From contig DASYQD010000039.1 of the NCBI GenBank assembly GCA_036005845.1, positions 1 to 64,000 on the forward strand: a stretch of 64,000 nt of DNA. The letters run 5' to 3'. Numbering within the stretch: the first letter of the stretch is position 1; every line of letters begins with the position of its first letter. The position numbers and the translations under genes are program-made. This document shows, piece by piece, positions 33,001 to 41,568 of the stretch. The DNA is from DASYQD01 sp036005845 (lineage in GTDB: Bacteria; Acidobacteriota; Thermoanaerobaculia; Multivoradales; JAIOJS01). Under the pieces are notes generated by a model. That model had not been told where the DNA came from, searched no databases, and saw nothing but the letters and a program-made list of their open reading frames with translations.

Positions 33001-34505
33001 CTGCCACTACCGCCGAGGTAGAGGCCGGGCACGGCGGTGGTGTAGCGGGCGCTCGAGGCAGTCGGACGCAGCACGAGCAGCTGATCGAGCGCCGGCTCGC
33101 CGTGGTGGAGCTGACCGCCGGTCAGAGCGTAGCGGTCGGCGAGGTCGGCGGGAGCAAGCAGCTCGTCGGCGACGAGACGTTCCCGAATCGTTGGGGCGTG
33201 GCGCTCCAACATCGACAGTACCGACTCGACGAGCCCCTGGCGGCGTTCGTCCGTCCAGCCGCCGTCGAGTTGGTGTGAGACGTAACTCACCACTACTGAC
33301 GCCACATGGTGGCCGGTCGGGGCCAGGCTCGCATCCGAGACCGTCGGCACGCGCACGTCGAGATGCGGCTTGGCCGAGACGCCGTGGTACTTCACGGCGT
33401 CGAAGGCGCGTTCGAGGTCGTCGACGTGGCCGCCGCCGATGCGGATGGATTCGAAGAGTTGGCCAGGGCGCGCCGCGAGCTCGAGCGGGCCGTTCAGCGC
33501 CAGGTGAAGCTTCGCGGCCGTGCCGCGCATTCGGATGCGGCGGAACTCCTCCTCGACGCGGATGGGCAGCGTGCCGGGCGCGATGAGCTGGAGGAAAGTG
33601 CGCTTGGGGTCGCAGGTCGCGATGATGGTGGCGGCGTCGATCGTCTCGACGCCATCGCCGTCGCCGGCGACCTTTCCCAGGGTGACGCCGGCCGCCTTGC
33701 CGCTCTCGATGCGGATCTGCGCCACCTCGGCGCCGGTGCGGATCTCTACGCCTGCAACCCTTGCCGCGCGTTCGAGTGCCGCGATCAACGCCGGCGGGCC
33801 ACCTTGCACGAATCGGCCCGGCGCCGCTTCGTGGAGGAGCAGATTGGTGGTCGTCCCCGCCGACCAAGGGCCGGCGAAGGTGCCGATCACCGCCGGCGCC
33901 GCGAGGCCTTCCACCAGCAGCGGCGTCTCGAACTGCTCGTTGAGGAAGTCGGCGACGCACATCGGGGCCACGCGCATCAGCTCGAGCGTGTCGTGGCGGC
34001 CGAGGCGCCACAGCCCCAGCCCGCGCTTCGCGAGGTCCCAGAAGTCGCCGGCGCCTGAGGGCGACAGCGGCGGCGGCGGCGAGGTCATCACCTGTTCGAC
34101 GAGCGGGCGCAGCTTGGCGATGAAGGCGCGATAGCGATGGTAGGCGTCGGCGTCGTGGCGCGACCGCGTGGCGAGCTCCGCTTCGGCCTTCGCGGGATCC
34201 CGATCGAGCAGGATGCCGAGACCACCCTCCTCTGCCAACAAGGTCGGCGGCGCGTCGCGCCACCTCAAGCCGTGCTTCTCGAGCCCTAGCGCCGCGACGA
34301 CAACCGGCGACACCAGGCCTTCGTCGTGCAAGACGCCTGGCGCCTTGTAGCCAGGATGAAACTCGATCGCACCGCAAAGCCCGCCCAGCTCGGTGCGCCG
34401 CTCGAGCACCACGACCTTCTTGCCCGCCCGCGCCAAGCGCACCGCCGCCGCCAGCCCGTTCTGCCCGCCGCCGATCAAGATCGCGTCGTACCGCGCCGAG
34501 CTCAC
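32934..34505 (-). CDS. Phytoene-desaturase-like FAD oxidoreductase 2
   Basis: 523 residues. The N-terminal FAD-binding motif is AILIGGGQNGLAAAVRLARAGKKVVVLERR, with the GGLCGAIEFHPGYKAPG segment next. A C-terminal GLYLGGSGSHAGGGV motif is typical of the carotenoid-desaturase/amine-oxidase-like group. The GTG start overlaps the stop of the paralogue upstream (GTGA), so the two are one operon. About 40% of the length is visibly alignable with that paralogue. Substrate is unknown; the neighbourhood suggests oxidation of an N-methylated or related small molecule rather than carotenoids, because no carotenoid gene is near. Confidence 0.85.
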   Translation of the reverse strand: MSSARYDAILIGGGQNGLAAAVRLARAGKKVVVLERRTELGGLCGAIEFHPGYKAPGVLHDEGLVSPVVVAALGLEKHGLRWRDAPPTLLAEEGGLGILLDRDPAKAEAELATRSRHDADAYHRYRAFIAKLRPLVEQVMTSPPPPLSPSGAGDFWDLAKRGLGLWRLGRHDTLELMRVAPMCVADFLNEQFETPLLVEGLAAPAVIGTFAGPWSAGTTTNLLLHEAAPGRFVQGGPPALIAALERAARVAGVEIRTGAEVAQIRIESGKAAGVTLGKVAGDGDGVETIDAATIIATCDPKRTFLQLIAPGTLPIRVEEEFRRIRMRGTAAKLHLALNGPLELAARPGQLFESIRIGGGHVDDLERAFDAVKYHGVSAKPHLDVRVPTVSDASLAPTGHHVASVVVSYVSHQLDGGWTDERRQGLVESVLSMLERHAPTIRERLVADELLAPADLADRYALTGGQLHHGEPALDQLLVLRPTASSARYTTAVPGLYLGGSGSHAGGGVACTAGLLAAAAVQAS

Positions 34506-36091
34506 ACGACTCTCCCGCCCAGCATCGTCTTCGCGCACAGCGCCCCCGGCGCGCCCATGATCCCGCCGCCAGGGTGAGTGCCCGAGGCGCACATCCACAG
34601 GCCGTCGATCGGTGTGCGGTATCGGCTCCAACCAGCGATCGGCCGCAGGAAGGCAAGCTGCTCGAGCGACAGCTCGCCGTGGAAGATGTTGCCCTCGGTC
34701 AGCCCGTAGATCTGCTCGAGGTCCCACGGCGTGAGCACCTGGCGGTGCAGGATGCGGCTCTTCAAGTTCGGCATGTACTCCGAGAGCGTGTCGATCACCG
34801 CGTCGCCGAAGGCCTCGCGCTGGTTCTCCCAGTCGGCGGCGCCTTCCTTGAGGTTGTACGGCGCGTACTGCACGAAGATAGACATCGTGTGCTTGCCTGG
34901 CGGCGCCACGGTCGGGTCGGTCAGCGACGGAATCACCACGTCCATGAACGGCTTCCTCGAGAACGCGCCGTACTTGGCGTCGTCGTAGGCGCGCTCGAGG
35001 TATTCGATCGACGGCGCGATGGTGATGTCGCCGCGCAGGTGCGGGCCAACGCCGGGCAGGCAGGCGAACTCGGGCAGCGCGTCGAGCGCCAGGTTGACTT
35101 TGCCCGAGGAGCCGCGCATCTTGAAGCGCTTGACCTGCTTGGCGAGCTCGGGGTCGAGATGCTTCTCGCCCACCAGCCGCAGGAACGTGCGGTGTGGGTC
35201 GACGCCGGAGATCACCGCCTTGCACGCGATCTCGTCGCCGTTCTCGAGCACCACGCCGTCGGCGCGGCCGTTCTTCATCCGCACGTGGTCGACCGGCGCG
35301 TTGACGCGGATCTCGACGCCGAGCTCCGTCGCCGCCGCCGCGATCGCGTTCGCTACGGCGCCGGTGCCGCCCTTGGGCAGTCCCCACGCGCGATACGAGC
35401 CGTCGATGTCGCCCATGTAGTGGTGCAGCAGCACGTAGGCGGTGCCGGGCGAGCGCACGCCGAGGAAGGTGCCGATGATGCCCGACACCGACATCGGCGC
35501 GATGAGCTGCTCGCACTCGAACCACTCGCTGAGGAAGTCGAACGCCGACATCGTCATCATCTTGACGTTGCCGATCAGCCACTCCTCGCCCTGGCCGCGC
35601 ACGTGCTTGGCGAACTTGGCGAGCCGCAGCAGCTCGAGGGGATTGCGCGATACCGGGTCGGGGGCCGGGCCGTCGACCATCGGCTTGACCAGGCGGCCAA
35701 GCTCGGCCATCTTCTGGCCGAACTCCTTGTAGACCTCGGCATCGCGCGGCGAGAACCTGGCGATGGCCCGTTTGGTGCGCTCGGGGTCGGAGTCGCGCAG
35801 CAGGTAGCGGCCGTCGGGGAACGGCGTGAAGGTCTCCTCGAGCGGCAGCACCTCGTAGCCGTGGCGCGGCAGGTCGAGGTCGCGGATGATCCACGGCCGC
35901 AGCAGCGACACGACGTACGAGCAGCAGGTGTAGTGGAAGCCGGGGTAGATCTCTTCCGTCGTGGTGGCGCCGCCTACTTGGTGGCGGCGCTCCAGGACGA
36001 GCACCTTGCGGCCAGCTTTCGCGAGATACGCCGCGCACACCAGGCCGTTGTGACCGGCGCCGACGATGACGGCGTCGTAACGGACGCTCAT
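34502..36091 (-). CDS. Phytoene-desaturase-like FAD oxidoreductase 1
   Basis: 529 residues from ATG 36091, where a GGGAG site lies upstream and the FAD motif begins at once (VRYDAVIVGAGHNGLVCAAYLAKAGRKVLVLERR). An in-frame ATG at 36154 would add unrelated residues. GGATTTEEIYPGFHYTCCSYV and the C-terminal GLWMCASGTHPGGGIMGAPG complete the family signature. Paired with FAD oxidoreductase 2, and followed upstream (184 bp) by a GcvT-like gene on the same strand. Such tandem pairs may form a heteromeric oxidase, but this is inference. Confidence 0.87.
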   Translation of the reverse strand: MSVRYDAVIVGAGHNGLVCAAYLAKAGRKVLVLERRHQVGGATTTEEIYPGFHYTCCSYVVSLLRPWIIRDLDLPRHGYEVLPLEETFTPFPDGRYLLRDSDPERTKRAIARFSPRDAEVYKEFGQKMAELGRLVKPMVDGPAPDPVSRNPLELLRLAKFAKHVRGQGEEWLIGNVKMMTMSAFDFLSEWFECEQLIAPMSVSGIIGTFLGVRSPGTAYVLLHHYMGDIDGSYRAWGLPKGGTGAVANAIAAAATELGVEIRVNAPVDHVRMKNGRADGVVLENGDEIACKAVISGVDPHRTFLRLVGEKHLDPELAKQVKRFKMRGSSGKVNLALDALPEFACLPGVGPHLRGDITIAPSIEYLERAYDDAKYGAFSRKPFMDVVIPSLTDPTVAPPGKHTMSIFVQYAPYNLKEGAADWENQREAFGDAVIDTLSEYMPNLKSRILHRQVLTPWDLEQIYGLTEGNIFHGELSLEQLAFLRPIAGWSRYRTPIDGLWMCASGTHPGGGIMGAPGALCAKTMLGGRVV

Positions 36092-36124
36092 CGCGAGTTG
36101 CTCCCGAAGTGCCGGCGCGCGAAA

Positions 36125-36261
36125 GGCCAGGCTGGTGCGGCCGCCGGGCTCCACGGGTCCCCGCCTGCGGGTGGGTATCCCGCCGTGCTCGCTACGCTGC
36201 GCGCGGCGGGAGCCCTCCCCCCCGCGCGCCCGCTCCGCCCGGCGGCCACCCCAGCCTGGCC
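36125..36261. repeat. Long inverted repeat, 25-bp arms
   Basis: Arms 36125-36149 and 36237-36261 are inverted copies with 2 mismatches in 25 (GGCCAGGCTGG and GGCCGCCGGGC blocks conserved). A smaller inverted repeat CCCGCCG / CGGCGGG lies inside. The 137-bp unit fills most of the gap between the GcvT-like gene and FAD oxidoreductase 1. It looks like a MITE- or REP-type element or a large attenuating hairpin; no open reading frame is inside. Confidence 0.7.
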
Positions 36262-36275
36262 GGTCCGTGGGGTCG

Positions 36276-37478
36276 TCACGGCTTGCGCTTCCTCTCGGGA
36301 TCGAAGAACGGTGTCTTCACGACCTTCGCCGGCACCTTGCGGCGCTCGTATTCGACGGTGTGCTCCATCTGCAGCACGGTGCCCGGCTGCGAGTGCTCGG
36401 TGTGCACGGAGGTCAGGGCGATGTACTTCTTGAGGATCGGCGACCAGGTGTGGCTGGTCACCTTGCCGACCTGCCTGCCGTCCTCGTCATAGACCGGCAG
36501 CCCGTCGCGCCGCGCCGTCGCCGGCAGGTTGGGCGGCAGCAAGAACGACTCGTAGAGCGCCTCGAGCGCCTCCCACGCGACTTCGAGGCCGACGAGCGCC
36601 CACGCCGCACCGCGCTTCTTCTCCGCCTCGAGCGCCTGCCGGCCGACGAAGTTGGGGAAGCGCGGACGCTCGAAGTCGACCAGCCAGCCGAGCCCGGCCT
36701 CGGCGGGCGTCGACTTGCGCGACTCGAGCACCACCTTGGGCGCGCTGAAGTAGTCGACGCCGAGGAGGATGAACCCCGCCTCGATGCGCGACACGTCGAG
36801 CGCGTCGAGCCCTGCCGCGGCGATGCCATGCGGGCGGCCGGCGTCCATCAGCGCGTCCCACAGCCGGGTGGCGTGCGCCTTCTCCACCCAGACCTCGTAC
36901 CCGAGGTCGCCGGTGTAGCCGGTGCGGGTGATCCAGACGTCGAGGCCGTCGAGCTTCGCGCGCGTGGCGCCAAAGAACTTGAGCGCGTCCATGTCGGCGT
37001 CGCACGCCGCGCGCAACACCTCGCGCGAGCGCGGGCCCTGCAGCGCCACCACCGCGATGCGGGCGCTGCTGTCCTCGATGGTGGCCCGCATGCCGCGCCC
37101 CACCATCTGAAGCCAGTGCAGCGTCGGATCGGCGGCGGTGACGCGGTAGTAGTCCTCGTCCCAGCGCGTCACCGTGCCGTCGTCGATCACCTTGCCATGG
37201 TCGTCGCACCAGCAGGAGTAGCCGACGCGGCCGACCTTGAGCTTGCTGACATCGCGCACCATCATCCGCGACAAGAGCGCCGCCGCGTCGGGGCCGTAGA
37301 CCTCGTACTTGAAGAGCGGCGACACGTCGAGCAGCCCCGCCGACTCGCGGAAGGCGAAGTACTCGCGGTCGTGCGTGGTGTCGTAGCTGCACACCGCGGC
37401 GTAGCCGGACCAGTCCTTCCAGCGGAAGCTGGTGCAGAGCTTCGACGTGCGCTCGTGGAAGGGCGAGGGAATGGGCAT
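36276..37478 (-). CDS. Aminomethyltransferase-like (GcvT family) protein
   Basis: 400 residues, GcvT/DmdA fold: FRESAGLLDVSPLFKYEVYGPDAAALLSRM, VALQGPRSREVL, ITRTGYTGDLGYEVWV and AAAGLDALDVSRIEAGF are all landmark segments. Members take methyl or aminomethyl groups from glycine, dimethylglycine, sarcosine or DMSP onto tetrahydrofolate. It is not the glycine-cleavage T-protein context, since no gcvH or gcvP is present. Next to FAD oxidoreductases and divergent from an IclR-Rieske pair, it probably serves demethylation of a quaternary amine or similar compound. Confidence 0.88.
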   Translation of the reverse strand: MPIPSPFHERTSKLCTSFRWKDWSGYAAVCSYDTTHDREYFAFRESAGLLDVSPLFKYEVYGPDAAALLSRMMVRDVSKLKVGRVGYSCWCDDHGKVIDDGTVTRWDEDYYRVTAADPTLHWLQMVGRGMRATIEDSSARIAVVALQGPRSREVLRAACDADMDALKFFGATRAKLDGLDVWITRTGYTGDLGYEVWVEKAHATRLWDALMDAGRPHGIAAAGLDALDVSRIEAGFILLGVDYFSAPKVVLESRKSTPAEAGLGWLVDFERPRFPNFVGRQALEAEKKRGAAWALVGLEVAWEALEALYESFLLPPNLPATARRDGLPVYDEDGRQVGKVTSHTWSPILKKYIALTSVHTEHSQPGTVLQMEHTVEYERRKVPAKVVKTPFFDPERKRKP

Positions 37479-37554
37479 GGTGGCGAAGTGGTTCGAGGCC
37501 GCGTGGCGGGCGCGGCGAAGGTATCAAGACGCCGTAGGAGAAAGCAACTGCTGG

Positions 37555-37567
37555 TTCACAATGTGAA
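37555..37567. promoter_or_regulatory. Palindrome TTCACA-A-TGTGAA, candidate IclR operator
   Basis: A 6+1+6 perfect inverted repeat in the 155-bp gap between the divergent GcvT-like and IclR genes, in an AT-richer patch. IclR-family regulators bind such palindromes and usually autoregulate, so it is a good candidate operator for both directions. Confidence 0.5.
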
Positions 37568-37633
37568 TCGCTGACTGCACATAGCAAACACCTATCTTGA
37601 CGTGAAGGCCCGTGCCAAGGCATCGTTGGGGCG

Positions 37634-38422
37634 ATGCGCGCGACCGCGAAGAGCAGCGCCTATCCGGGCACGCAAGCCGTGCAGCGGGCCGTCGGCCTGC
37701 TCAAGGCGTTCACGCCCGAACGCCCGGCGATGCGGTTGCCCGACCTCTCTACCGTCGCCGGCCTCAACAAGACGACCACCTACCGACTCCTCTCGGCGCT
37801 CGTCGGCGAAGGCCTGCTCGAGCGCTCCGCCGAGAGCGGCGAGTACCGTCTCGGCCCCGAGCTGCTGGCGCTGGGCAGTCGCGCGCTGGGCGCCACCGCT
37901 CTGCGCGCCGCCAGCCGCGCCGAGCTGCAGGCCCTCGCCTACGCGACGCGCGAGACGGCGACGCTCGAGGTGCTCGTCGGCCGCGAGGTGCTCATCCTCG
38001 ACGAGGCCGCCGGCGACCACGTCGTCGCCTCGATGCCGTCGCTCGGCACCCGTTGGCCGGCGCACGCCACGTCGACGGGCAAGGTGCTGCTCGCCCACCT
38101 GCCCGACGCCGCCCTCGATTCGCTGCTCCAGACGCCGCTCGATGCCGCCACGCCACGCACGGTCGTCGATCCCACCGCGCTGCGCCGCGAGCTCGCTCGC
38201 GTGCGCACGCGCGGCTGGGCGCTCGCCAGCGAGGAGCTCGAGGCGGGCTTCGTCGCCGTCGGAGCTCCCGTGCGAGGCGCCGCCGGCGAGGTCGTCGCCG
38301 CGATCAGCGTCGGCGGCCCGAAGAGTCGCCTCAACCAGGAGCGCGCCCGCGAGATCGTCCGTTCCCTGCCCGCCGTCACCGCTCGCATCTCCGCGCGCCT
38401 GACAGGAGCCCGCAAGTCATGA
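37634..38422 (+). CDS. IclR-family transcriptional regulator
   Basis: 262 residues. An N-terminal winged helix-turn-helix (TQAVQRAVGLLKAF, LPDLSTVAGLNKTTTYRLLSALVGEGLLE) is followed by the C-terminal effector-binding domain (HATSTGKVLLAHLP, RTRGWALASEELEAGFVAVGAPVRG, ISVGGPKSRL). It should control the overlapping Rieske oxygenase gene and probably the divergent GcvT/FAD operon through the palindrome at 37555-37567. The effector is unknown. Overlaps the Rieske gene by ATGA. Confidence 0.92.
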   Translation: MRATAKSSAYPGTQAVQRAVGLLKAFTPERPAMRLPDLSTVAGLNKTTTYRLLSALVGEGLLERSAESGEYRLGPELLALGSRALGATALRAASRAELQALAYATRETATLEVLVGREVLILDEAAGDHVVASMPSLGTRWPAHATSTGKVLLAHLPDAALDSLLQTPLDAATPRTVVDPTALRRELARVRTRGWALASEELEAGFVAVGAPVRGAAGEVVAAISVGGPKSRLNQERAREIVRSLPAVTARISARLTGARKS

Positions 38423-39546
38423 AGCCACGCTCGTCCTTCGGCCAGCACACGCTGCCTCGCGAGTACTTCGTCTCGCCCGACGTCTGGGAGCGCGAGCAGG
38501 AGCGAATCTTCGGCCGCTCGTGGCTGCTCGCCGGCCACCTGTCGCGGCTCCGCGAGCCCGGCAGCTATTTCACGCACGAGGTCGGCCGCGAGAGCGTGCT
38601 CGTCGTGCGGGATCGCGAAGGTGAAGTCCGCGCCTTCCACAACCACTGCCGCCACCGCGGTACGCGTCTGTGCACTGACCACGCAGGCACTCTGGGCACC
38701 GCCATCCAGTGCCCGTACCACGCCTGGACCTACGGCCTCGACGGCGCCCTCCGCGCCGCACCCAACATGCAGGGCGTCGCCGGCTTCGACCGTTCCGACT
38801 ACCCGCTGCGCAAGGTGGCGCTCGCCACCTGGGAAGGCTTCGTTTTCATCAACCTCGCCGCCGATCCGCTTCCTTTCGCCGAGGCTCTCCCCGCATTGCA
38901 GAGCCGCTTCGGCCAATGGCGTCTCCCCGACCTCGTCTCCGTCCACCAGACCGTCTACGAGATCGAGGCCAACTGGAAGCTCTTCTTCCACAACTACAGC
39001 GAGTGCTACCACTGCCCCAACGTGCACCCGCACCTCAACAAGCTGACGCCGTACCGCAACACCGAGAACGACCTCGACGAGGGACCGGTGCTCGGCGGGC
39101 CGATGTGGATGAGCAACCCCGACGGCAGCATGACCATGCACGGCGGCCGCTGCGCCGCGCCGTTCGCCGGCCTCTCCGAGCAGGAGCGCGGCCGCGTCTA
39201 CTACTACACGCTCTTCCCGAGCGCGTTCCTGTCGCTGCATCCGGACTACGTCCTGGTGCATCGCGCGCAGCCGCTCGCCATCGACCGTACGCGCGTCCTT
39301 TGCGACTGGTACTTCCACCCCGACGCCGTGGCGGCACCCGGCTTCGATCCGCAACCGGCGATCGACTTCTGGGACCTCACCAACCGCCAGGACTGGGACC
39401 TCTGCGCCAACGCCTTCAAGGGCGTCATCTCGCGCGCTTGGCAGCCGGGCCCCTATGCCGACCTCGAGAGCCAGCTCGCCGCCTTCGATCGCCAGTACCT
39501 GCGCGCGCTCGAGGCCGCGGCGCCGGTCGCGCTGGCGCCAGCCTGA
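38419..39546 (+). CDS. Rieske non-haem iron oxygenase, alpha subunit
   Basis: 375 residues. The Rieske [2Fe-2S] ligands are CRHRG and CPYHAW (C-x-H-x16-C-x2-H) near residues 76-96. The mononuclear iron histidines are in FFHNYSECYHCPNVHPHLN, with a later aspartate around QDWDLC. The length and the NYSECYHCP motif place it with the glycine-betaine/stachydrine/carnitine-type demethylating oxygenases (GbcA-like) more than with the large aromatic dioxygenases. No reductase gene is adjacent, so electrons come from elsewhere. ATG start overlaps the iclR stop. Confidence 0.88.
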   Translation: MKPRSSFGQHTLPREYFVSPDVWEREQERIFGRSWLLAGHLSRLREPGSYFTHEVGRESVLVVRDREGEVRAFHNHCRHRGTRLCTDHAGTLGTAIQCPYHAWTYGLDGALRAAPNMQGVAGFDRSDYPLRKVALATWEGFVFINLAADPLPFAEALPALQSRFGQWRLPDLVSVHQTVYEIEANWKLFFHNYSECYHCPNVHPHLNKLTPYRNTENDLDEGPVLGGPMWMSNPDGSMTMHGGRCAAPFAGLSEQERGRVYYYTLFPSAFLSLHPDYVLVHRAQPLAIDRTRVLCDWYFHPDAVAAPGFDPQPAIDFWDLTNRQDWDLCANAFKGVISRAWQPGPYADLESQLAAFDRQYLRALEAAAPVALAPA

Positions 39547-39612
39547 GGGCGCGCACGATTCAGATACGCTAGCCGCCGTTCCTCATCAACTCTGACGGAG
39601 AAGGGGATCGAG

Positions 39613-40593
39613 GTGGCCGCAACCGCGAAGCGCAGGACTTTCCAGCCCACCAAGGGCAGGGGCAAGGCGAAGGGCAAGCTGCCCGAGCTGCGGCTGGGCA
39701 CCGGCTGGCTGCCGGAGCCTCCCGACGAGCGCGACCTGACGGTGGATCACCAGCCGCTCCAGGGCATGCTGGCGAAGCTGCGGCTGGGGAGAATGATCGT
39801 CAAGAAGGTGCTGCCGCCCAAGGTCGACCTCAGCAAGTGGGCCGGCCCGGTGCAGTTCCAGGGCGGCTTCAACACCTGCAACGCCCACGTCGTCGCCGGC
39901 CTCGTCACCTACTTCGAGCGCAAGGCGCACGGCAACGAGATCGCGCCGTCGCGGCTCTTCCTCTACAAGGTGGCGAAGAACTTCCTGCAGGCGACCGACA
40001 ACGCCGGCGTCTACATCCGCCAGGTGATGGGCGTGCTCAAGCTCGTCGGCGTGCCGCCCGAGAAGTACTGGCCCTACCCCGATCCCGGCACCTACCAGAA
40101 GCCGCGCTCGAGCGACCCGCTGCTCGACGCCGAGCCCTCCTCATTCTGCTACGCCATCGCCAACGACTACCGAGCGATCACCTACTACCGGCTCGACGAG
40201 CCGGACCAGAGACCGGCGGCCCTGCTGCATTTGGCCAAGGCGCACCTCGTGGCGCAGGTGCCGTTCGCGTTCGGCTTCCCGCTCTATCAGCTGCTCGGCG
40301 AAGCGACGACTACCGGGCGGATCCCGTACCCATCGGCCGAGCAGGCGCCGCTCGCCAACCACGCCGTCGTCGCCATGGGCTACGACGACGACATCGTCAT
40401 CGGCAAGGGCATCAAGGGCGCGGCGGCCACCCGCGGCGCCATCCGCATCAAGAACTCGTGGAGCGAGAGCTGGGGCGAGAAGGGCTATGGCTGGCTGCCG
40501 TACGAGTACGTCCTGCAGGGGCACACACGTGACTTCTGGACGCTGCTGCGCAGCGAGTGGGTCGATACCGGGGCGTTCCAGCTCATCAGCTGA
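39613..40593 (+). CDS. Papain-like (C1 family) cysteine protease
   Basis: 326 residues. The catalytic cysteine is in QFQGGFNTCNAHVVAG (papain QGxCxxxA pattern with an insertion), the histidine in LANHAVVAMGYDDD and the asparagine in IKNSWSESWGEKGYGWLPYEY. Oddities: there is no signal peptide and no inhibitory propeptide; instead a basic, Lys/Arg-rich stretch begins the protein. GTG start with GGAGAAGGGG upstream. It stands alone before tRNA-Lys. A cytoplasmic C1 peptidase of unknown target is the likeliest reading. Confidence 0.85.
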   Translation: MAATAKRRTFQPTKGRGKAKGKLPELRLGTGWLPEPPDERDLTVDHQPLQGMLAKLRLGRMIVKKVLPPKVDLSKWAGPVQFQGGFNTCNAHVVAGLVTYFERKAHGNEIAPSRLFLYKVAKNFLQATDNAGVYIRQVMGVLKLVGVPPEKYWPYPDPGTYQKPRSSDPLLDAEPSSFCYAIANDYRAITYYRLDEPDQRPAALLHLAKAHLVAQVPFAFGFPLYQLLGEATTTGRIPYPSAEQAPLANHAVVAMGYDDDIVIGKGIKGAAATRGAIRIKNSWSESWGEKGYGWLPYEYVLQGHTRDFWTLLRSEWVDTGAFQLIS

Positions 40594-40648
40594 GCGCGCA
40601 CGAGTTGCGGCGACCGAGCGATCGCCGGAACCGCCAAGTGAGTCAAGG

Positions 40649-40721
40649 TGGGCCGTGCAGGTCTCGAACCTGCGACCCGCGGATTAAAAGTCCGCTGCTC
40701 TACCAACTGAGCTAACGGCCC
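40649..40721 (-). tRNA. tRNA-Lys (UUU)
   Basis: 73-nt cloverleaf on the minus strand. Acceptor GGGCCGT / ACGGCCC with discriminator A, D arm GCTCAGTTGGTAGAGC, anticodon stem GCGGA / TCCGC around loop CTTTTAA (anticodon TTT), and T arm GCAGGTTCGAACCTGC. The CCA end is not encoded (ACCTTG follows). Lies between the protease and yceH genes. Confidence 0.95.
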
Positions 40722-40761
40722 GGCCTCGGCGGCGAGTATAGCGGCGCGGCGCCACGCCCCT

Positions 40762-41568
40762 TCAGTCGCCGGTACCCTTCTCGCCCGACAAGCGCGCGAC
40801 GATGGCGGCCAGCTCCTCGACGCGTCGCTCGAGTGCGGTGAGGCGGGCCGCGATCGCCGCGTCCATGGGCGCCGCCCCAGCGGTCTTCGACCGGGGGGTG
40901 TCAGCCACCGGCGGCGGCGTCTGCGGCACACGGTCGAATCGTGGCGACCCTGCGCTGGGCAGCACGGTCGGCGGTACCGTTGCGGCGGGAACCGCCGAAG
41001 GCAATGCAGGTTGGTGGACCGTCGCATCGTCTTCGACGGCATCGACGCGGGCGCGCGTCGTCCCAGGAGCTTCGGGCACGGCGCCGCTTCCCAGCAAGTG
41101 CCGCCAGCGCCGTTCCTTCTGTCCCGGCTGGCGCGGCAGCTCCTCTACCAGGCCGCGAGCCGCCAGCGCCCGCAGTGTCTCCTCCACTTCTCCGAGCTCG
41201 ACGAACTGGTGCATGCGTGGCGTGCGCGCCCGCAGCTCGCCCGGCGTCTGCGCGCCGCGCAGCAGCAGTTCGGCCAGCACCGACTTCGCCGCCGGCTCTT
41301 TGAGCCCCAGCTTCTCGTCGAGGCTGTGCTTCCAGCGCAGCGCCCGTGCGCCGCGGTCGCGCCACACCAAGAGGTCGGCCATCAGCCGCAGCAACGCCGC
41401 TTCGACGTCGGCCGCGCTCAGCCGGCTCACCGGCTCGCGGTTGCTCGTCTGGTTGCACGCGGCGACGAGGGCGTTGAGCGTCAGCGGGTAGACGTCCGGC
41501 GTCGACAGCTCCTTCTCGACGAGACAGCCGACGACGCGCTGCTCGATGGGATCGAAGCGACGGATCAC
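40762..41568 (-). CDS. YceH family protein (UPF0502/DUF480)
   Basis: 268 residues from GTG 41568. The two winged-helix domains of DUF480 fill the first 165 residues: FDPIEQRVVGCLVEKELSTPDVYPLTLNALVAACNQ and LLLRGAQTPGELRARTPRMHQF are diagnostic. A low-complexity Pro/Ala linker and a C-terminal coiled coil (ARLTALERRVEELAAIVARL) follow, making it longer than the usual 215. Biological function is not established. Its GTG overlaps the upstream glycosyltransferase stop (GTGA). Confidence 0.9.
   Translation of the reverse strand: MIRRFDPIEQRVVGCLVEKELSTPDVYPLTLNALVAACNQTSNREPVSRLSAADVEAALLRLMADLLVWRDRGARALRWKHSLDEKLGLKEPAAKSVLAELLLRGAQTPGELRARTPRMHQFVELGEVEETLRALAARGLVEELPRQPGQKERRWRHLLGSGAVPEAPGTTRARVDAVEDDATVHQPALPSAVPAATVPPTVLPSAGSPRFDRVPQTPPPVADTPRSKTAGAAPMDAAIAARLTALERRVEELAAIVARLSGEKGTGD

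Noticed and set aside
34502..36091. Carotenoid biosynthesis (phytoene desaturase) function for the FAD oxidoreductase pair
   Set aside because: No phytoene synthase, cyclase or other carotenoid gene is adjacent; this family is broad and the context suggests small-molecule catabolism.
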